In this document: in pieces, positions 44,097-53,160 of the stretch
Position numbering within the stretch: the stretch's first letter is position 1
Layout of the letters: each line of letters starts with the position of its first letter
NCBI RefSeq assembly: GCF_038957035.1
Contig: NZ_CP152412.1
Span: 3,592,501 to 3,656,500 of the forward strand
Length of the DNA: 64,000 bases
Direction of reading: 5' to 3'
Source of the DNA: Bradyrhizobium sp. B097
GTDB lineage: Bacteria > Pseudomonadota > Alphaproteobacteria > Rhizobiales > Xanthobacteraceae
Notes under the pieces: generated by a model
Database searches by the model: none
Seen by the model: the letters and a program-made list of their open reading frames with translations, nothing else
Told to the model about the DNA's origin: nothing
Made by a program: the position numbers and the translations under genes

Positions 44097-45147
44097 TGTC
44101 GATGTTCACTAATTCGCTGATTGGATCGCGGTGGTCTTGGTAGCGGCGAAGGCCTTTGGCGTTTGTCCTGCTAGGGCTTGGTGAGGCCTGTGGTTGTTGT
44201 AGTAAATCAGATACTCGAACAGCTCATTGGCGAAGTGGTCGAGGTTGTCGAAGGTGGCGCCCTCGATCACGTCCTCGTCGAGGGTGCGCCAGAAGCGCTC
44301 GACCTTGCCATTGGTCTGCGGTCGATAGGGTCTGGTGTAGCGGTGCTTGATGCCAAGTTCGAGCAGCATGGCCTCGAAGGGATGTTCCTGAGGATTGTTG
44401 CGGGAGGCGAACTCGGCACCGTTGTCGGACAGGATTTCCTGGAAGGCGAGCCCATAGGTGACGTTGAGGGTGTTGATCATCTTCAGCGTCTTGAACATGA
44501 CTGGCAGCGCCTTCTTGGAGGCCAGGACCTCGGCCCAGGCCAGACGCGAGCAACTGTCGATCAAGCTGACGATGTAGGCCGTGACCGAGGGTGGCGCGAG
44601 GAACATATCGCGCGGCAATTGATGCAGATCGACGTGGCCCAGTTCCCCGAGCTTGTCCTTGATAATGCGACGTTTCTCCTCACGCATCGCCGGCGTGCGG
44701 CGGTTTAGCTGATGGCGTCGCAGCACCCGGTAGATCGTCACCGGCGAAGGTACTGTGTCCCGCTGCTCGCGCAAGACCGCATGGATCTCGTAACGGTTCA
44801 TCCCTCGCCTGCGGCAAGCGATGATCTCCGCCTCGATCCCTGCCGGCTCGCGCCGCTCCCGCCATTTGGGGCCGCGGCGGCGCGGCAACAAATCCGCTTC
44901 GTCGCCGCTCTGCAAATAGCGATTGTAATACTTACGGAACGTCTGCGAGCAGGTCCCATGGTGGCGGTAGAAATCCCCCACCCGTTTGAACAGCTCCGAT
45001 CGGCCAGCCTTTACTGCCTCATACTCCGGGATCAGAAATCGCCACTTCTGCAGATAGTTACGTTCGATCGTCCGGTCGTAGCTGTTATCGCGCATCGGAT
45101 CATCCTCCAGTCGAGCGATCCAATCAGCGAATTAGTGAACATGCACA
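44097..45147 (-). mobile_element. IS481-family insertion sequence, complete, 1051 bp
   Basis: Terminal inverted repeats of 33 bp lie at 44097-44129 and 45115-45147. They start TGT and differ at only two positions (fourth and fifth bases). Direct repeats ATTGC at 44092-44096 and 45148-45152 are the target duplication. The single transposase gene fills the element on the minus strand. TGT ends, a short target duplication and this transposase architecture fit IS481. Sharp ends and an intact gene suggest recent insertion. Confidence 0.92.
44109..45095 (-). CDS. IS481-family transposase (DDE type)
   Basis: A 328-residue transposase. The N-terminal part (residues 30-135) holds helix-turn-helix segments for end binding (FRKYYNRYLQSGDEADLLPRRRGP). 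The rve-type catalytic core has the triad D156 in GHVDLHQL, D224 in LSDNGAEF and E266 in TNGKVERFWRT. All three are present and the frame is unbroken, so it should be active. Its TAG stop lies inside the left terminal repeat. It may insert into palindromic repeats by preference, as its own target shows. Confidence 0.93.
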   Translation of the reverse strand: MRDNSYDRTIERNYLQKWRFLIPEYEAVKAGRSELFKRVGDFYRHHGTCSQTFRKYYNRYLQSGDEADLLPRRRGPKWRERREPAGIEAEIIACRRRGMNRYEIHAVLREQRDTVPSPVTIYRVLRRHQLNRRTPAMREEKRRIIKDKLGELGHVDLHQLPRDMFLAPPSVTAYIVSLIDSCSRLAWAEVLASKKALPVMFKTLKMINTLNVTYGLAFQEILSDNGAEFASRNNPQEHPFEAMLLELGIKHRYTRPYRPQTNGKVERFWRTLDEDVIEGATFDNLDHFANELFEYLIYYNNHRPHQALAGQTPKAFAATKTTAIQSAN

Positions 45148-45295
45148 ATTGCGAGCCAACGGGTCGGCGCGTAGCGCCGCCCGATGACAGGCTCCGCGAA
45201 GCAATCCATCCTTACCGTGCGGGCGGTATGGATTGCTTCGTCACTTCAGCGCAAAATTGCTTTGCAATTTTGTCGCGAGCTCCTCGCAATGACGG

Positions 45296-45970
45296 CTAGT
45301 GCGGCGTGAATTTGCCTTGCCGCAAAAACACAATCGTCTGCGCGATCGCCTCCCGGTTGCGCACCAGCCAGGGATGCGAGGTGCGGATCACGATGTGATC
45401 CGCCATGCCGTCGAGCCTGGTGTTGGCGACCGACACCCGGCCGTCATGCGGCCGCGGCAGTCCCATGGAGGTGATCGGATAGACCGAGCGGTTGCCGGCG
45501 ATGATGCCGGCGGGATAATCAATCGTCGGCAGCAGCGCGCTGGTCGCGGCATCGCGGCGGGTGACGAGCTGCTGGCCGGCCGGGCCGAAGAAGGCACGGT
45601 AGGCCGCGAGGTGTTTCAGGCGGTCGGCGATCTCGCTGCCGCCATTCGGCGTGCCCAGCATCACGACGCGGCCGAGCCGCGCCGGGCGATATCTCGCCAG
45701 ATAGACGCGGGCGAGCAGACCGCCCATCGAATGGCAGACGAAATGCACGGAGCCGTCGAGGCTCTGCGCGAAGCGATCGAGCGGAGGATGGATATCTTCG
45801 GCCAGCGCATCGAGCCCTTTGCGCCGGCTGTCATAGTCGAGATTGAGCGTCGCAAAACCGGCATCCCTGAGCGCCAGCTCCATCCTGCGAAACGAGCGCG
45901 CCGTCCTGCTGATGCCGTGCAGCAGGACGACGCCATCAGGAGTGGACGCCGCGGGACGCCGTTCGCTCAC
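45296..45970 (-). CDS. Alpha/beta-hydrolase, lipase-like
   Basis: A 224-residue esterase/lipase-type hydrolase. VLLHGISRTARSFRRME holds the oxyanion HG, VHFVCHSMGGLLARVYLAR the nucleophile Ser in HSMGG, and the catalytic His probably lies in ADHIVIRTSHPWLV. No signal peptide is seen. GTG 45970 overlaps the TGA of the enoyl-CoA hydratase gene (GTGA), so translation is coupled. Its stop codon lies at the edge of the split repeat. The substrate is unknown. Confidence 0.85.
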   Translation of the reverse strand: MSERRPAASTPDGVVLLHGISRTARSFRRMELALRDAGFATLNLDYDSRRKGLDALAEDIHPPLDRFAQSLDGSVHFVCHSMGGLLARVYLARYRPARLGRVVMLGTPNGGSEIADRLKHLAAYRAFFGPAGQQLVTRRDAATSALLPTIDYPAGIIAGNRSVYPITSMGLPRPHDGRVSVANTRLDGMADHIVIRTSHPWLVRNREAIAQTIVFLRQGKFTPH

Positions 45971-46857
45971 TTATAGTCGCGCTCTTGCCACCACGGGAAA
46001 TAGTCGGGCATATCCGACGACACCTTGTTCTTGAACTGCGCCGGGCGCTTTTCCAGGAACGACACCACGCCTTCCTTGACGTCCTCGGAGCGGCCGCGGG
46101 CATAGATGCCGCGGCTGTCGACCTTGTGCGCTTCCATCGGATCGTCGGCGCCCATCATCCGCCACATCATCTGGCGGATCAGCGCCACCGACACCGGCGC
46201 GGTCTTGGCGGCGAATTCCTTGGCGAGCGCGCGCGCGGTCGGCAGCAAATCGTCCGGCGGCACCACCTTGCTGACGAGGCGGCCGGCGAGCGCTTCCTGT
46301 GCCGGGAAGACGCGGCCCGAGTAGCACCATTCCAGCGCCTGCGAGATGCCGACGATGCGCGGCAGGAACCAGCTCGAGGCGGCTTCCGGCACGATGCCGC
46401 GCTGGGAGAACACGAAGCCGAAGCGCGCGGCTTCGGAGGCAATGCGGATATCCATCGCAAGCTGCATGGTGACGCCGATGCCGACTGCCGGGCCGTTCAC
46501 CGCGGCGATCACAGGCTTCAGGCACTTGAAGATGCGCAGCGTCACCTGGCCGCCACCGTCGCGCACCTGCGGATCGCTGTAGTCGACGCTGCCGTCGGCA
46601 TTGCGCTTGACCGGACCGCGCCGCGCATCGCGGTCGAAAGTGTTGGCGCCGGAGGATAGATCCGCGCCGGCGCAGAAGCCGCGGCCTTCACCGGTCACGA
46701 TGATCGCCCTGACGTCGTCGTCCTTGTCGGCTTTGTCGAACGCGTCGATCAGCTCCTGCTGCATCGTGGCGTTGAAGGCGTTGAGCTTGTCGGGCCGGTT
46801 CAGCGTGATGGTCAGGATCTGCTCGGCGACCTCGTACTTAATCGTCTCATACGCCAT
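45967..46857 (-). CDS. Enoyl-CoA hydratase/isomerase family protein
   Basis: A 296-residue crotonase-fold protein. TLNRPDKLNAFNATM, GRGFCAGADLSSG (oxyanion hole) and the active-site FVFSQRGIVPEAASSWFLPRIVG, with one acidic residue in VPEAAS, are present. The two-glutamate pattern of true hydratases is only partly visible, so it may be an isomerase or another crotonase-type enzyme. The start at 46857 omits an 18-residue extension. GAGAGGAAATC lies upstream. It is coupled to the hydrolase gene behind it. Confidence 0.88.
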   Translation of the reverse strand: MAYETIKYEVAEQILTITLNRPDKLNAFNATMQQELIDAFDKADKDDDVRAIIVTGEGRGFCAGADLSSGANTFDRDARRGPVKRNADGSVDYSDPQVRDGGGQVTLRIFKCLKPVIAAVNGPAVGIGVTMQLAMDIRIASEAARFGFVFSQRGIVPEAASSWFLPRIVGISQALEWCYSGRVFPAQEALAGRLVSKVVPPDDLLPTARALAKEFAAKTAPVSVALIRQMMWRMMGADDPMEAHKVDSRGIYARGRSEDVKEGVVSFLEKRPAQFKNKVSSDMPDYFPWWQERDYK

Positions 46858-46991
46858 GGGGATGATTTCCTCTCGGTTTTCTTGAGTGAACGGCGCTGGC
46901 GCGCGTGTCATTCAGTTAACCCGGCAATCATCCCTTGTGAAGAAGTCGGATGCGCGGTGTGGTTCCGCGCATCCTGACTTGCGTTGAGGCG

Positions 46992-48410
46992 CTACTTCTT
47001 CGGCGGCGTGGGCCACGGCTTCTGCGGGCCGCGCAGGCCTTCGAACGCCTTGCCCATGCCGAGCACGCCGATGTCGTCGAAGCGGCGGCCGATGATCTGG
47101 ACGCCGATCGGAAAGCCCTTCTTGTCATAGCCGCCGTTGATCGACAGCGCCGGGTTCTCCGACATATTCCACGGCACGGTAAAGCAGATATGCTCGAACG
47201 GCTTTGCGGGGTCGTTGAGTGGTGCTGCGAATTCCGCCGGGAAGTTCACGACCGGCGACACCGGCGAGATCACGTAATCGACGTCGCAGAACAGTTTTGC
47301 CGCGGCCGCGCGGATCGCCATCGTCTGATTGAAGCCGCGCACGACGTCGACCCCGGAGAGCTTGGCGCCGGCCTCGGCCCAGTTGAGGATGTAGGGCAGG
47401 GTCTTGCCGCGGTCGGCCTGCGACAATTTCGACAGCTCGTCCCAGGTCCGCGCACGCCAGAAATTGTCGAGCCCCTCGAGCATCTCAGGCGTCAGGATGC
47501 CGTCGATCTCGGTGATGACGGCACCGGCGGACTCGAACGCCTTCGCTGCCTTGACGGCGACCTCGCGAACCTCCTTCTCGACCTTCTGGCCGGATCCGGC
47601 ATCGAGCATCAGCCCGATGCGCAGCTTGCGCGGCGACTTCTCCAGCGCCTTCCAGTTCACCTCGAGTGCCGGCAGGCTCATGCCGTCGCGGCGATCAGGG
47701 CGCGACAGCACGCTCATCATCAGCGCAGCGTCGTCTACGGTGCGGGTCATCGGACCGGCGACGCGGCCGACATAGGGCGGGTCGATCGGCACGCGGCCGA
47801 GGCTCGGCTTCAGGGCGACGAGGCCGCACCAGGAGGCCGGCAGCCGCACCGAGCCGCCGATGTCGGTGCCGAGATGCAGCGGGCCGTAGCCGGCCGCACC
47901 GGCCGCGCCCGCGCCCGCGCTCGAGCCGCCGGGGTTCTTGCTGACATCCCAGGGATTGCGGGTGAGGGGATGGAACGACGACAGCCCCGACGACAGCATG
48001 CCGTAATCCGGCATCGTGGTCTTGGAGAAGATCACGCAGCCGGCTTCGCGCAGCCGCGCGGCAGGCGGCGCATCCTTCTCGGCGGGCGCGAGCTTCACGC
48101 TTGCCGCACCCAGCGGCACCGGCTGGCCCTTGGTCGCGACATTGTCCTTGATGGTGACCGGCACGCCGTCGAGCGTGCCGACCGGCTCGCTTTGATGCCA
48201 ACGCTCGGTCGCAGCTTTCGCGACCTTCCGCGCGCCTTCGGGGTCGTACAGATACAGCGCCTTGATGTGCGGCTCCCAGGTCGCGACCTGGGAGATGATT
48301 TCCTCGAGCACCTCGGACGGCGAGAACTGCTTGGCACGGTAGCCGGCGAGCAGGTCGACGGCCGAGAGAGCATGCAGCGACGTGATGGCGTCCCCTTTCG
48401 GCTTATGCAT
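46992..48410 (-). CDS. Amidase (amidase signature family)
   Basis: A 472-residue amidase with the Ser-cisSer-Lys triad: Lys in VTIKDNVATKG, cis-Ser in NPGGSSAGAGAA, and nucleophile Ser in GTDIGGSVRLPASWCG. The amidase signature domain covers almost all the protein, a normal length. It hydrolyses amides; family members act on aryl or alkyl amides and peptide amides. The ATG at 48410 overlaps the stop of the M20D gene by 8 bases, so both are in one operon. It is the last gene of the minus-strand hydrolase run. The next gene downstream is separated by 134 bases. Confidence 0.92.
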   Translation of the reverse strand: MHKPKGDAITSLHALSAVDLLAGYRAKQFSPSEVLEEIISQVATWEPHIKALYLYDPEGARKVAKAATERWHQSEPVGTLDGVPVTIKDNVATKGQPVPLGAASVKLAPAEKDAPPAARLREAGCVIFSKTTMPDYGMLSSGLSSFHPLTRNPWDVSKNPGGSSAGAGAAGAAGYGPLHLGTDIGGSVRLPASWCGLVALKPSLGRVPIDPPYVGRVAGPMTRTVDDAALMMSVLSRPDRRDGMSLPALEVNWKALEKSPRKLRIGLMLDAGSGQKVEKEVREVAVKAAKAFESAGAVITEIDGILTPEMLEGLDNFWRARTWDELSKLSQADRGKTLPYILNWAEAGAKLSGVDVVRGFNQTMAIRAAAAKLFCDVDYVISPVSPVVNFPAEFAAPLNDPAKPFEHICFTVPWNMSENPALSINGGYDKKGFPIGVQIIGRRFDDIGVLGMGKAFEGLRGPQKPWPTPPKK

Positions 48411-49575
48411 GCGCACCTGCCGGCATACGTTTCTCGATGATGCGGGCGAACATGCTGGCGCCGATCGGCAGGATCTTGTCGTCGAGAACGTAACCGGGAT
48501 TGTGCACGGGCACCGAACCGTCATGGCCGACCCAGAAATACGCGCCGGGAATGGCCTGCATCATGTCGGCGAAATCCTCGCTGCCCATCTTCGGCGTCGA
48601 GCGGGTGATCACCTTGGCCGGATCGACCACCGTGCGCGCGACTTCCTCAACGACGCGGGACTGCTCTTCCTGATTGACCAGTACGCTGAAGCCGTCGCGG
48701 ATCTCGACCGAGATTTCGGCGTCATATGCCACCGCAAAGCCGGCGGCGATCTCGCGCATGCGCTTGCGGATCAACTCACGGATCTCGTCGGAGAAGCAGC
48801 GCACCGTGCCGCACATCCAGGCTTCGCCGGGAATGACGTTGTACGCCGACCCGGAATGGATCTGCGTGATCGACAGCACCGCAGCCTGCAGCGGATCGAC
48901 GTTGCGGCTGACGATCGACTGCAACGCTTGTCCGAGCGTCATTGCGATCACGACGGCGTCCTTGGAGCGCTCCGGCATCGCGCCATGCGCGCCGTAGCCC
49001 TGGATCCTGATGTCGAAGAAGTCGGCTGCGGCCATTGCCGGGCCCGGCAGGATCGCGATTTCGCCATGGTTGAGGTCGGGCGCGTTGTGCAGGCCGTAGA
49101 CCTCGTCGCAGGGGAACTGCTTGAACAAGCCGTCCTTGATCATGGCGCGCGCGCCGCCGAGGCCTTCCTCGGCCGGCTGGAAGATGAAATGCACGGTGCC
49201 GTCGAAATTGCGGGTCTCGGCGAGGTAGCGCGCCGTGCCGAGCAGCATCGTGGTGTGGCCGTCATGGCCGCAGCCGTGGAAGCGGCCGGGAATGGTCGAG
49301 CGCCACTTCAGATTGGTGTTCTCTTCCATCGGCAGCGCGTCCATGTCGGCGCGCAGGCCGATCTTCTTGCTGCTGTTGCCCTTGCCCTTGAGCACGCCGA
49401 CCACGCCGGTGCCGCCGAGGCCGCGATGCACCTCGATGCCCCAGCTCGTGAGCTTGTCGGCGACGATGCCTGACGTGCGGACCTCCTCGAAGCCGATCTC
49501 GGGATGCGCATGCAGATCCCGTCTGATGGCGGTGAGTTCGTCGGCAAAACTGTCGATGCGCTCAATGGTCGGCAT
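48403..49575 (-). CDS. M20D amidohydrolase (hippurate hydrolase-like)
   Basis: A 390-residue metal-dependent amidohydrolase. IRRDLHAHPEIGFEE, the metal-binding HGCGHDGHTTMLLGTARYL, and FQPAEEGLGGARAMI are the M20D signature; members remove N-acyl groups from amino acids, as hippurate hydrolase splits benzoylglycine. GSEDFADMM near the C-terminus is also diagnostic. It lies between the M81 gene (5 bases upstream) and the amidase gene (overlapping). The specific acyl group or amino acid is not known. Confidence 0.92.
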   Translation of the reverse strand: MPTIERIDSFADELTAIRRDLHAHPEIGFEEVRTSGIVADKLTSWGIEVHRGLGGTGVVGVLKGKGNSSKKIGLRADMDALPMEENTNLKWRSTIPGRFHGCGHDGHTTMLLGTARYLAETRNFDGTVHFIFQPAEEGLGGARAMIKDGLFKQFPCDEVYGLHNAPDLNHGEIAILPGPAMAAADFFDIRIQGYGAHGAMPERSKDAVVIAMTLGQALQSIVSRNVDPLQAAVLSITQIHSGSAYNVIPGEAWMCGTVRCFSDEIRELIRKRMREIAAGFAVAYDAEISVEIRDGFSVLVNQEEQSRVVEEVARTVVDPAKVITRSTPKMGSEDFADMMQAIPGAYFWVGHDGSVPVHNPGYVLDDKILPIGASMFARIIEKRMPAGAHA

Positions 49576-49580
49576 GATCT

Positions 49581-51101
49581 CTATCCGTTTGTGCGTGATG
49601 GGGAGGAGGGGGTGAAAGTGGGGCCGTTAGGCTTGATACGAATGCCGGGACGCAAATGTTTCCACGGCAGTGTGGCGGTATCGGCCGGCATTGCGCCGGG
49701 CGCGGCGCAGATCAGCAGCTTCTCGGCGATCGGCTCGAAATCGGCGCGGAAATGCACCGAGCTCTTGTTGACCAGGATCTTCTGCGCAGTCGGCTCGATG
49801 CCGACATAGCGGTACATCGACTGGTCGGCAAGCTGGGCCTTGTAGGAGCCGACGACGACGCGGACGTCGCCGACCCGCAGGCAGGCCGAGGGCCCCATGT
49901 CCATGTCGCGGCCGCCGAAATACGGGCCGGGTGCAACGAACTTGCCGTCCGAGAGCTGCTCGACCACGAAAGTCTCCCGGTACGGCGCGTCGCCGGGAAT
50001 GCCGGACTTGCCGCCGAGCTCGAGCGTGACGGTTGAGCCGACGCCAGCCGTGTGCGCAGCCTTCGCCGATTGCGGGTCGTAGATCACGCCGGTTGCGGCG
50101 CTCGCTTTGTTGCGCACCAGCGCGCGCAGCATGCCCGTGGTGTCTGAATCGCCGCCGGCGCCGGGATTGTCCTGGGTGTCGGCGATGATGATCGGCTTGC
50201 TGGCCGACTTCGCCAGTTCCATCGCCAGCTGCACGCCTTCGTCCGGCGAATAGATCCGGCCGTCGAAATCGTCCTCATGGCTCTCGACCAGGGCGACGAC
50301 CTTGTCGGCCGCCGCATCTGCATCGGCCTGGGTCCGGCCATAGGCGAACACGCTCGGCCCGCAATCCCTGAAATCGGCGGCCGGGAAGCCCGGCGCGAAC
50401 GACAGCGTCGGCACGGCATCGCTCTCGAGGGCCGCGAGCTTCTGATAGATGCCCTTGGTGGGCTGGTCGTTGGTGCATTGCCAGCTGATCGGGATCAGGA
50501 ACGGCAATTGCCGGAATGCCTTGGCAAAACGCTGCCCGGACTTGAGCATCAGCGCCAGATGCCGGGCGCAGGCGCGGCCGGTGTCGGCCATGTCGACATG
50601 CGGGTAGGTGCGGTAGGCGATCAGGGCATCGGCATGCTCGACCATCTTGGGCGAGACGTTCGCATGCAGATCGAGGCTCACGACCAGCGGGAGATCATTG
50701 CCAATGGCCTTGCGCACGCGGGCGAGGGTTTCGCCTTCGCCGTCGTCATAATGCTCGGTGACCATGGCGCCGTGCAGGTCGAGATAGACGGCATCGATCG
50801 GGCCGGCCGCGACAATGCCGTCGACCATTTCCGTCACGATCCGCTCGAACGCGTCCTTGCTCACATGCGCCGAGGGGCTCGCCGCGGCGAAAATCGTCGG
50901 CACCAGCTCCCAGCCATTGGCTTCCGCGGCCTCGACAAAGCCGGCGAGGCCGACATTGATCTTGCGCATGACCTTGAGCACCTCGGTGCCATGCGTCATC
51001 GACGGCCAGCCGCCGCCGTGCACGAAGTCGTCATAGGTTGCCTTCGTCGGTGCGAAGGTGTTGGTCTCGTGCAGGAAGCCGCCAACGGCAATGCGGGTCA
51101 T
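49581..51101 (-). CDS. M81-family (MlrC-like) metallopeptidase
   Basis: A 506-residue protein of the M81/MlrC family. MTRIAVGGFLHETNTFAPTKATYDDF opens the N-terminal domain; DAVYLDLHGAMVTEHYDDGEGE and SLDLHANVSPKMVEHADALIAYRTYPHVDM hold the likely metal ligands. The founding member degrades linearised microcystin, but most homologues sit in amino-acid or peptide catabolic clusters, as here. A TTG one codon upstream (51104) is possible; ATG 51101 was preferred. It heads the three-gene hydrolase unit with the M20D and amidase genes, 262 bases after the ABC ATPase gene. Confidence 0.9.
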   Translation of the reverse strand: MTRIAVGGFLHETNTFAPTKATYDDFVHGGGWPSMTHGTEVLKVMRKINVGLAGFVEAAEANGWELVPTIFAAASPSAHVSKDAFERIVTEMVDGIVAAGPIDAVYLDLHGAMVTEHYDDGEGETLARVRKAIGNDLPLVVSLDLHANVSPKMVEHADALIAYRTYPHVDMADTGRACARHLALMLKSGQRFAKAFRQLPFLIPISWQCTNDQPTKGIYQKLAALESDAVPTLSFAPGFPAADFRDCGPSVFAYGRTQADADAAADKVVALVESHEDDFDGRIYSPDEGVQLAMELAKSASKPIIIADTQDNPGAGGDSDTTGMLRALVRNKASAATGVIYDPQSAKAAHTAGVGSTVTLELGGKSGIPGDAPYRETFVVEQLSDGKFVAPGPYFGGRDMDMGPSACLRVGDVRVVVGSYKAQLADQSMYRYVGIEPTAQKILVNKSSVHFRADFEPIAEKLLICAAPGAMPADTATLPWKHLRPGIRIKPNGPTFTPSSPSRTNG

Positions 51102-51363
51102 CAAGTTGGTCTCGATACGTTTCTTCGATCACGGTGCGATCGGAACGGTTCGCGCCACGATCTCGTTTCGTTGGTTTGAGCGCGATCTTCCGGCGAACAG
51201 GTGTCCACCTTCCGGCCCACGCTCTAGCGCGCGACGTTAAGCGTGTCGTCGCGCCAAGCGCAAGCCGTCGAGCACTTCCGGATTTGCATGCCCTATGGGC
51301 GTAAAGGCCCAAGGCAGACCAAAGCCTGAGATCAAGGCTGAGACTGAGGCTACGGCGAAAGGC

Positions 51364-53013
51364 TTAGGCCGTTGCCACCATGCCTTCCGAAACCGGCCGG
51401 AAATTCGCAAAATCCCAGCCGCGCCCGGGCGCAGCCTCGAGCAGCGCGCGGGTGTAGGCCTGCTGCGGATTGGTCAGCACCTCGGCCGCCGGTCCCTGTT
51501 CCACGACGCGGCCATGTTGCATCACGGCGACGTCGTCGCAGATCTGTGCGGCGACGCGCAAATCATGCGTGATGAACAGCAGCGCGATGCCGAGCCGTCG
51601 CTGGATTTCGTCAAGCAGATTCAGAACCTGCGCCTGCACCGAGACGTCGAGCGCGGACACAGCCTCGTCTGCCACCAGCACGTCGGGATCGAGCGCCAGC
51701 GCGCGCGCGATCGCGATGCGCTGGCGCTGACCGCCGGAGAACTGGTGCGGATAGCGCGAGATCGCGTCGGGCGGCAGGTGGACGAGCTCGAGCAGCTCGC
51801 GGGCCCGCGCCAGCGCATCCTTGCGCGGCATGCCGTAGTTGACCGGGCCTTCCGCGATGCTCTCGCCGACGGTGACGCGCGGATTGAGCGAGCGGTAGGG
51901 GTCCTGGAAGATGATCTGGATCTTCTGGCGATGCGGTTGCAACAGCCGGCGCGACAGGTCGGAGATCTCGCGGCCGACGAGGCGCACCCCGCCCGAGGTC
52001 GGATCGATCAGGCGAACGATGCAGCGCGCCACCGTCGATTTGCCAGAGCCGCTTTCGCCGACGATGCCGAGCGTGCGGCCCTTGCGCAGGGTGAGCGTGA
52101 CATTGCTGGCGGCGGCGACCTCGCGGGCTTTACCGTACAGCGACCGCTCCCGGTAGACCTTGCTGAGCTCGTTGGCTTCCAGCACCACCGGCTCCTTCGT
52201 CTCCGGCCGTGGCGCGCGCGGCACGAGGCTCGGCACCGCGGACAGCAGGTTGCGGGTGTACTCCATCGTCGGGTTGCGCAGCACATCTTGCAGCTGGCCG
52301 GTCTCGACCAGCCGGCCGTGCCGCATCACCGCGACGCGGTCGGCGATCTCGGCCACCACGCCCATGTCGTGGGTAATGAACAGAACCGCCGTGCCGTGGT
52401 CGCGTTGCAGGTCGCGGATCAAGGTGAGGATCTGCTTCTGGGTGGTGACGTCGAGTGCGGTGGTCGGCTCGTCCGCGATCAGGAGCTTCGGTTCCAACAC
52501 CAGCGCCATCGCGATCATGATGCGCTGGCGCTGTCCGCCCGAGAGGCGGTGAGGGTAGGAGGAGAAGATGCGTTGCACATCCGGCAGCCGCACGTGCTCC
52601 ATCATCGCCAGGATCTTCTGACGCCGTGCGCGGGAATCGAGATCGGTATGGGCGCGCAGCACCTCGTCGATCTGGCGGCCGACCGGCACGACCGGATTGA
52701 GCGCGGTCATCGGCTCCTGGAAGATCATCGCCATCCGCGTCGCGCGCAGCTGGCGCAGCCGCCGGTCGGTCGCGGTGAGCAGTTCCTCGCCGACCAGTTT
52801 GACGCTGCCGCCGGACGGCACCAGCGTGCCCTTCTGCAGCAGGCCCATCGTGGTCAAAGAGGTCACCGACTTGCCCGAGCCGCTTTCGCCGACGAGGCAG
52901 AGCGTCTCGCCCTCGCGCACTTGCAGCGACAGGTCGTCGATGATGCGGTGCGCGTCAGCCTTGCGGCCGAGACCGACGACGAGATTGTTGATGTCGAGGA
53001 CGACGTTGGTCAT
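51364..53013 (-). CDS. Fused oligopeptide ABC transporter ATPase (DppD-DppF type)
   Basis: A 549-residue protein with two complete ABC ATPase domains in one chain. The first has Walker A GESGSGKS near residue 45, signature LSGGQRQRIMIAMAL and Walker B LLIADEPTTALD; the second, from about residue 285, has GESGSGKST, FSGGQRQRIAIARAL and VLVADEAVSALD (Glu to Ala-adjacent variant in the D-loop region, catalytic Glu kept). It energises the two permeases upstream. A CGTCATTCC-type repeat lies between it and the permease genes. Fused forms are common in rhizobial dipeptide and opine transporters. Confidence 0.93.
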   Translation of the reverse strand: MTNVVLDINNLVVGLGRKADAHRIIDDLSLQVREGETLCLVGESGSGKSVTSLTTMGLLQKGTLVPSGGSVKLVGEELLTATDRRLRQLRATRMAMIFQEPMTALNPVVPVGRQIDEVLRAHTDLDSRARRQKILAMMEHVRLPDVQRIFSSYPHRLSGGQRQRIMIAMALVLEPKLLIADEPTTALDVTTQKQILTLIRDLQRDHGTAVLFITHDMGVVAEIADRVAVMRHGRLVETGQLQDVLRNPTMEYTRNLLSAVPSLVPRAPRPETKEPVVLEANELSKVYRERSLYGKAREVAAASNVTLTLRKGRTLGIVGESGSGKSTVARCIVRLIDPTSGGVRLVGREISDLSRRLLQPHRQKIQIIFQDPYRSLNPRVTVGESIAEGPVNYGMPRKDALARARELLELVHLPPDAISRYPHQFSGGQRQRIAIARALALDPDVLVADEAVSALDVSVQAQVLNLLDEIQRRLGIALLFITHDLRVAAQICDDVAVMQHGRVVEQGPAAEVLTNPQQAYTRALLEAAPGRGWDFANFRPVSEGMVATA

Positions 53014-53056
53014 GTCAGGGTCTCGTGTTGCGAGGGGGCACGATGGGTCCGTCAGT

Positions 53057-53137
53057 GTCATTCCGGGATGGGGCGCAAGCACCAGACCCGGAATCTCGGG
53101 ATCCCGGGTTCGGTGCTTCGCACCGCCCCGGGATGAC
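53057..53137. repeat. Intergenic palindromic repeat inside the transporter operon
   Basis: Starts GTCATTCCGGGATGGGGCGC and ends GCCCCGGGATGAC, with an AATCTCGGGATCCCGGGTT centre that folds. It lies between the DppC-like permease and ATPase genes, which are in the same direction. In RNA it forms a long hairpin that could lower ATPase expression or stabilise the upstream part. Confidence 0.8.
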
Positions 53138-53160
53138 GGCTTCAATTGGTATTGAAGCCG

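Larger units (their letters stand above)
44088..45294. repeat. CGTCATTGCGAG-type repeat, split by an IS481-type element
   Basis: The left piece CGTCATTGC (44088-44096) and the right piece starting ATTGCGAGCCAACGGGTC (from 45148) and ending CTCCTCGCAATGACG (45294) rejoin to one palindromic repeat once the insertion sequence and one copy of ATTGC are removed. The inner GAAGCAATCCA / TGGATTGCTTC pair is intact. Confidence 0.85.

Noticed and set aside
51295..53136. A 613-codon plus-strand frame opposite the fused ABC ATPase
   Set aside because: Same shadow effect; His/Arg/Gln-rich and without motifs.
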